Assembly (NCBI GenBank): GCA_944386965.1
Contig: CALXDE010000067.1
Coordinates: 1-5,916 of the forward strand
Length of the DNA: 5,916 nt
Reading direction: 5' to 3'
Source: an uncultured Oscillospiraceae bacterium
GTDB lineage: Bacteria > Bacillota_A > Clostridia > Oscillospirales > Oscillospiraceae
The position numbers were made by a program, and so were the translations under genes. The notes under the pieces were generated by a model. It did no database searches, had not been told where the DNA came from, and saw nothing but the letters and a program-made list of their open reading frames with translations. Of the stretch, positions 5,246 to 5,916 are shown piece by piece. Position 1 is the first letter of the stretch; each line of letters begins with the position of its first letter.

Positions 5246-5916
5246 ATGGACATTCGCAACATTTGCCTGTTGGGCCACGGCGGAAGTGGCAAGACCTCCC
5301 TGGTGGAGAGCATGCTGTATATCACCGGCGTTACCGACCGCCTGGGGAAGCCGGCGGACGGAAACACCGTTTGCGATTATGACCCGGAGGAGATCAAGCG
5401 TCAGATCTCCATTTCTATGTCGATCGCGCCTGTCCAGTATCAGGGCGTGAAGATCAATGTGCTGGACACCCCGGGCAACTTTGACTTTGTGGGCGAGATG
5501 CAGTCCGGCGTCCGGGCCGCCGAGGTGGGCGTGATGGTGTGCGCCTCCAAGGACGGGCTGAGCGTGGGCGCCGAGCGCTGCTGGAAATATCTCAAGGAGC
5601 AGAAGAAGCCCTGCATGATCTACATCTCCAAGGAGGACGAGGAAAACGCCAACTTCTCCACCACGCTGGAGGCTCTGCGGGGCAAGTTCGGCAGCTCCCT
5701 GGCGCCGGTGGTGGCCCCCATCTGGGACGAGAACAAGCGCACCGTGGGCATCATCGACGTGCTCAACAAAAAGGCCTATACCATCAGCAATGACAAGAAG
5801 CCCAAGCGGGTGGAGATCCCCATTCCTGAGAACAAGCTCTCCGTGGTGGAGGAGCTCTACGGCCAGCTGATGGAGGCTGTGGCCGAGACGACCGAGGAGA
5901 ACATGGAGAAGTACTT
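5246..5916 (+). CDS. fusA: EF-G-like translational GTPase, N-terminal part (3' end off the window)
   Basis: This is an EF-G family GTPase, which would act on the ribosome during translocation or recycling. The 223 complete codons cover the G domain. G1 is GHGGSGKTS (10-18), DYDPEEIKRQISISMSI (44-60) is the switch I region, and G3 is DTPG (74-77) within DTPGNFDFVGE. The G4 position reads SKED (128-131) instead of NKMD. Canonical EF-G begins with a GHxDxGKT-type P-loop and has DTPGHVDF. Here GHGGSGKT and the replacement of the catalytic-type His by Asn78 mark the divergent EF-G-like (EF-G2/FusA2) branch common in Clostridia, so the symbol should be read as a family label rather than proof of the housekeeping EF-G. 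Domains II-V lie beyond the right edge. The start is set by AAGGAG, and the gene has its own strong promoter. A ribosome-protection protein is less likely, because those have a different P-loop region. Confidence 0.88.
   Translation, partial: MDIRNICLLGHGGSGKTSLVESMLYITGVTDRLGKPADGNTVCDYDPEEIKRQISISMSIAPVQYQGVKINVLDTPGNFDFVGEMQSGVRAAEVGVMVCASKDGLSVGAERCWKYLKEQKKPCMIYISKEDEENANFSTTLEALRGKFGSSLAPVVAPIWDENKRTVGIIDVLNKKAYTISNDKKPKRVEIPIPENKLSVVEELYGQLMEAVAETTEENMEKY

Noticed and set aside
3205..5367. A 720-codon open frame on the minus strand, antisense to the membrane-protein gene
   Set aside because: The translation is rich in His, Gln, Pro and Gly with no recognisable domain, and the frame runs across the terminator and the EF-G-like promoter. 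Long antisense frames are expected opposite GC-rich genes, and the plus strand has a clear RBS, membrane segments and a P-type ATPase-like pattern.

Overview
The window looks like chromosomal DNA from a high-GC member of the Clostridia, probably an Oscillospiraceae-type gut anaerobe (Flavonifractor/Lawsonibacter-like). This is inferred from the strong G/C bias at third codon positions, strong Shine-Dalgarno sites (GGAGG, AAGGAG), sigma-A-type promoters in AT-richer gaps, and the style of the FtsH and EF-G-like proteins. No phage, transposon, CRISPR or RNA gene is visible.

Layout. (1) Positions 1-725, minus strand: the N-terminal third of ftsH, the membrane AAA+ protease. It runs off the left edge inside the Walker A motif. 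(2) Positions 726-916: an AT-rich divergent promoter region serving ftsH leftwards and the next operon rightwards. (3) Positions 917-5013, plus strand: three closely spaced genes that look like one operon. They are an iron-type alcohol dehydrogenase, the 23S rRNA 2'-O-methyltransferase gene rlmB, and a 716-residue membrane protein. (4) Positions 5014-5245: a very strong intrinsic terminator, then a near-consensus promoter and a short leader. (5) Positions 5246-5916, plus strand: the start of an EF-G-like translational GTPase, cut by the right edge.

The most interesting gene is 2863-5013. Read by eye, its membrane and cytoplasmic layout follows a P1B-type (heavy-metal) P-type ATPase, with 4 + 2 + 2 membrane segments and recognisable remnants of the phosphorylation and nucleotide-binding domains. 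Essentially every catalytic signature is lost: DKTGT reads DEDLF, TGD reads TRD, CPC reads AGT, and no TGE or GDGxND is found. The actuator domain is shrunken, and a roughly 190-residue acidic-then-basic tail precedes the membrane region. The frame is fully open and flanked by good signals, so it looks like a maintained pseudoenzyme rather than a decayed gene.

The translation link is loose. RlmB modifies the peptidyl-transferase region of 23S rRNA and the EF-G-like GTPase acts on the ribosome, but they lie in separate transcription units divided by the terminator. No common pathway for the dehydrogenase, RlmB and the pseudo-ATPase can be read from the sequence.
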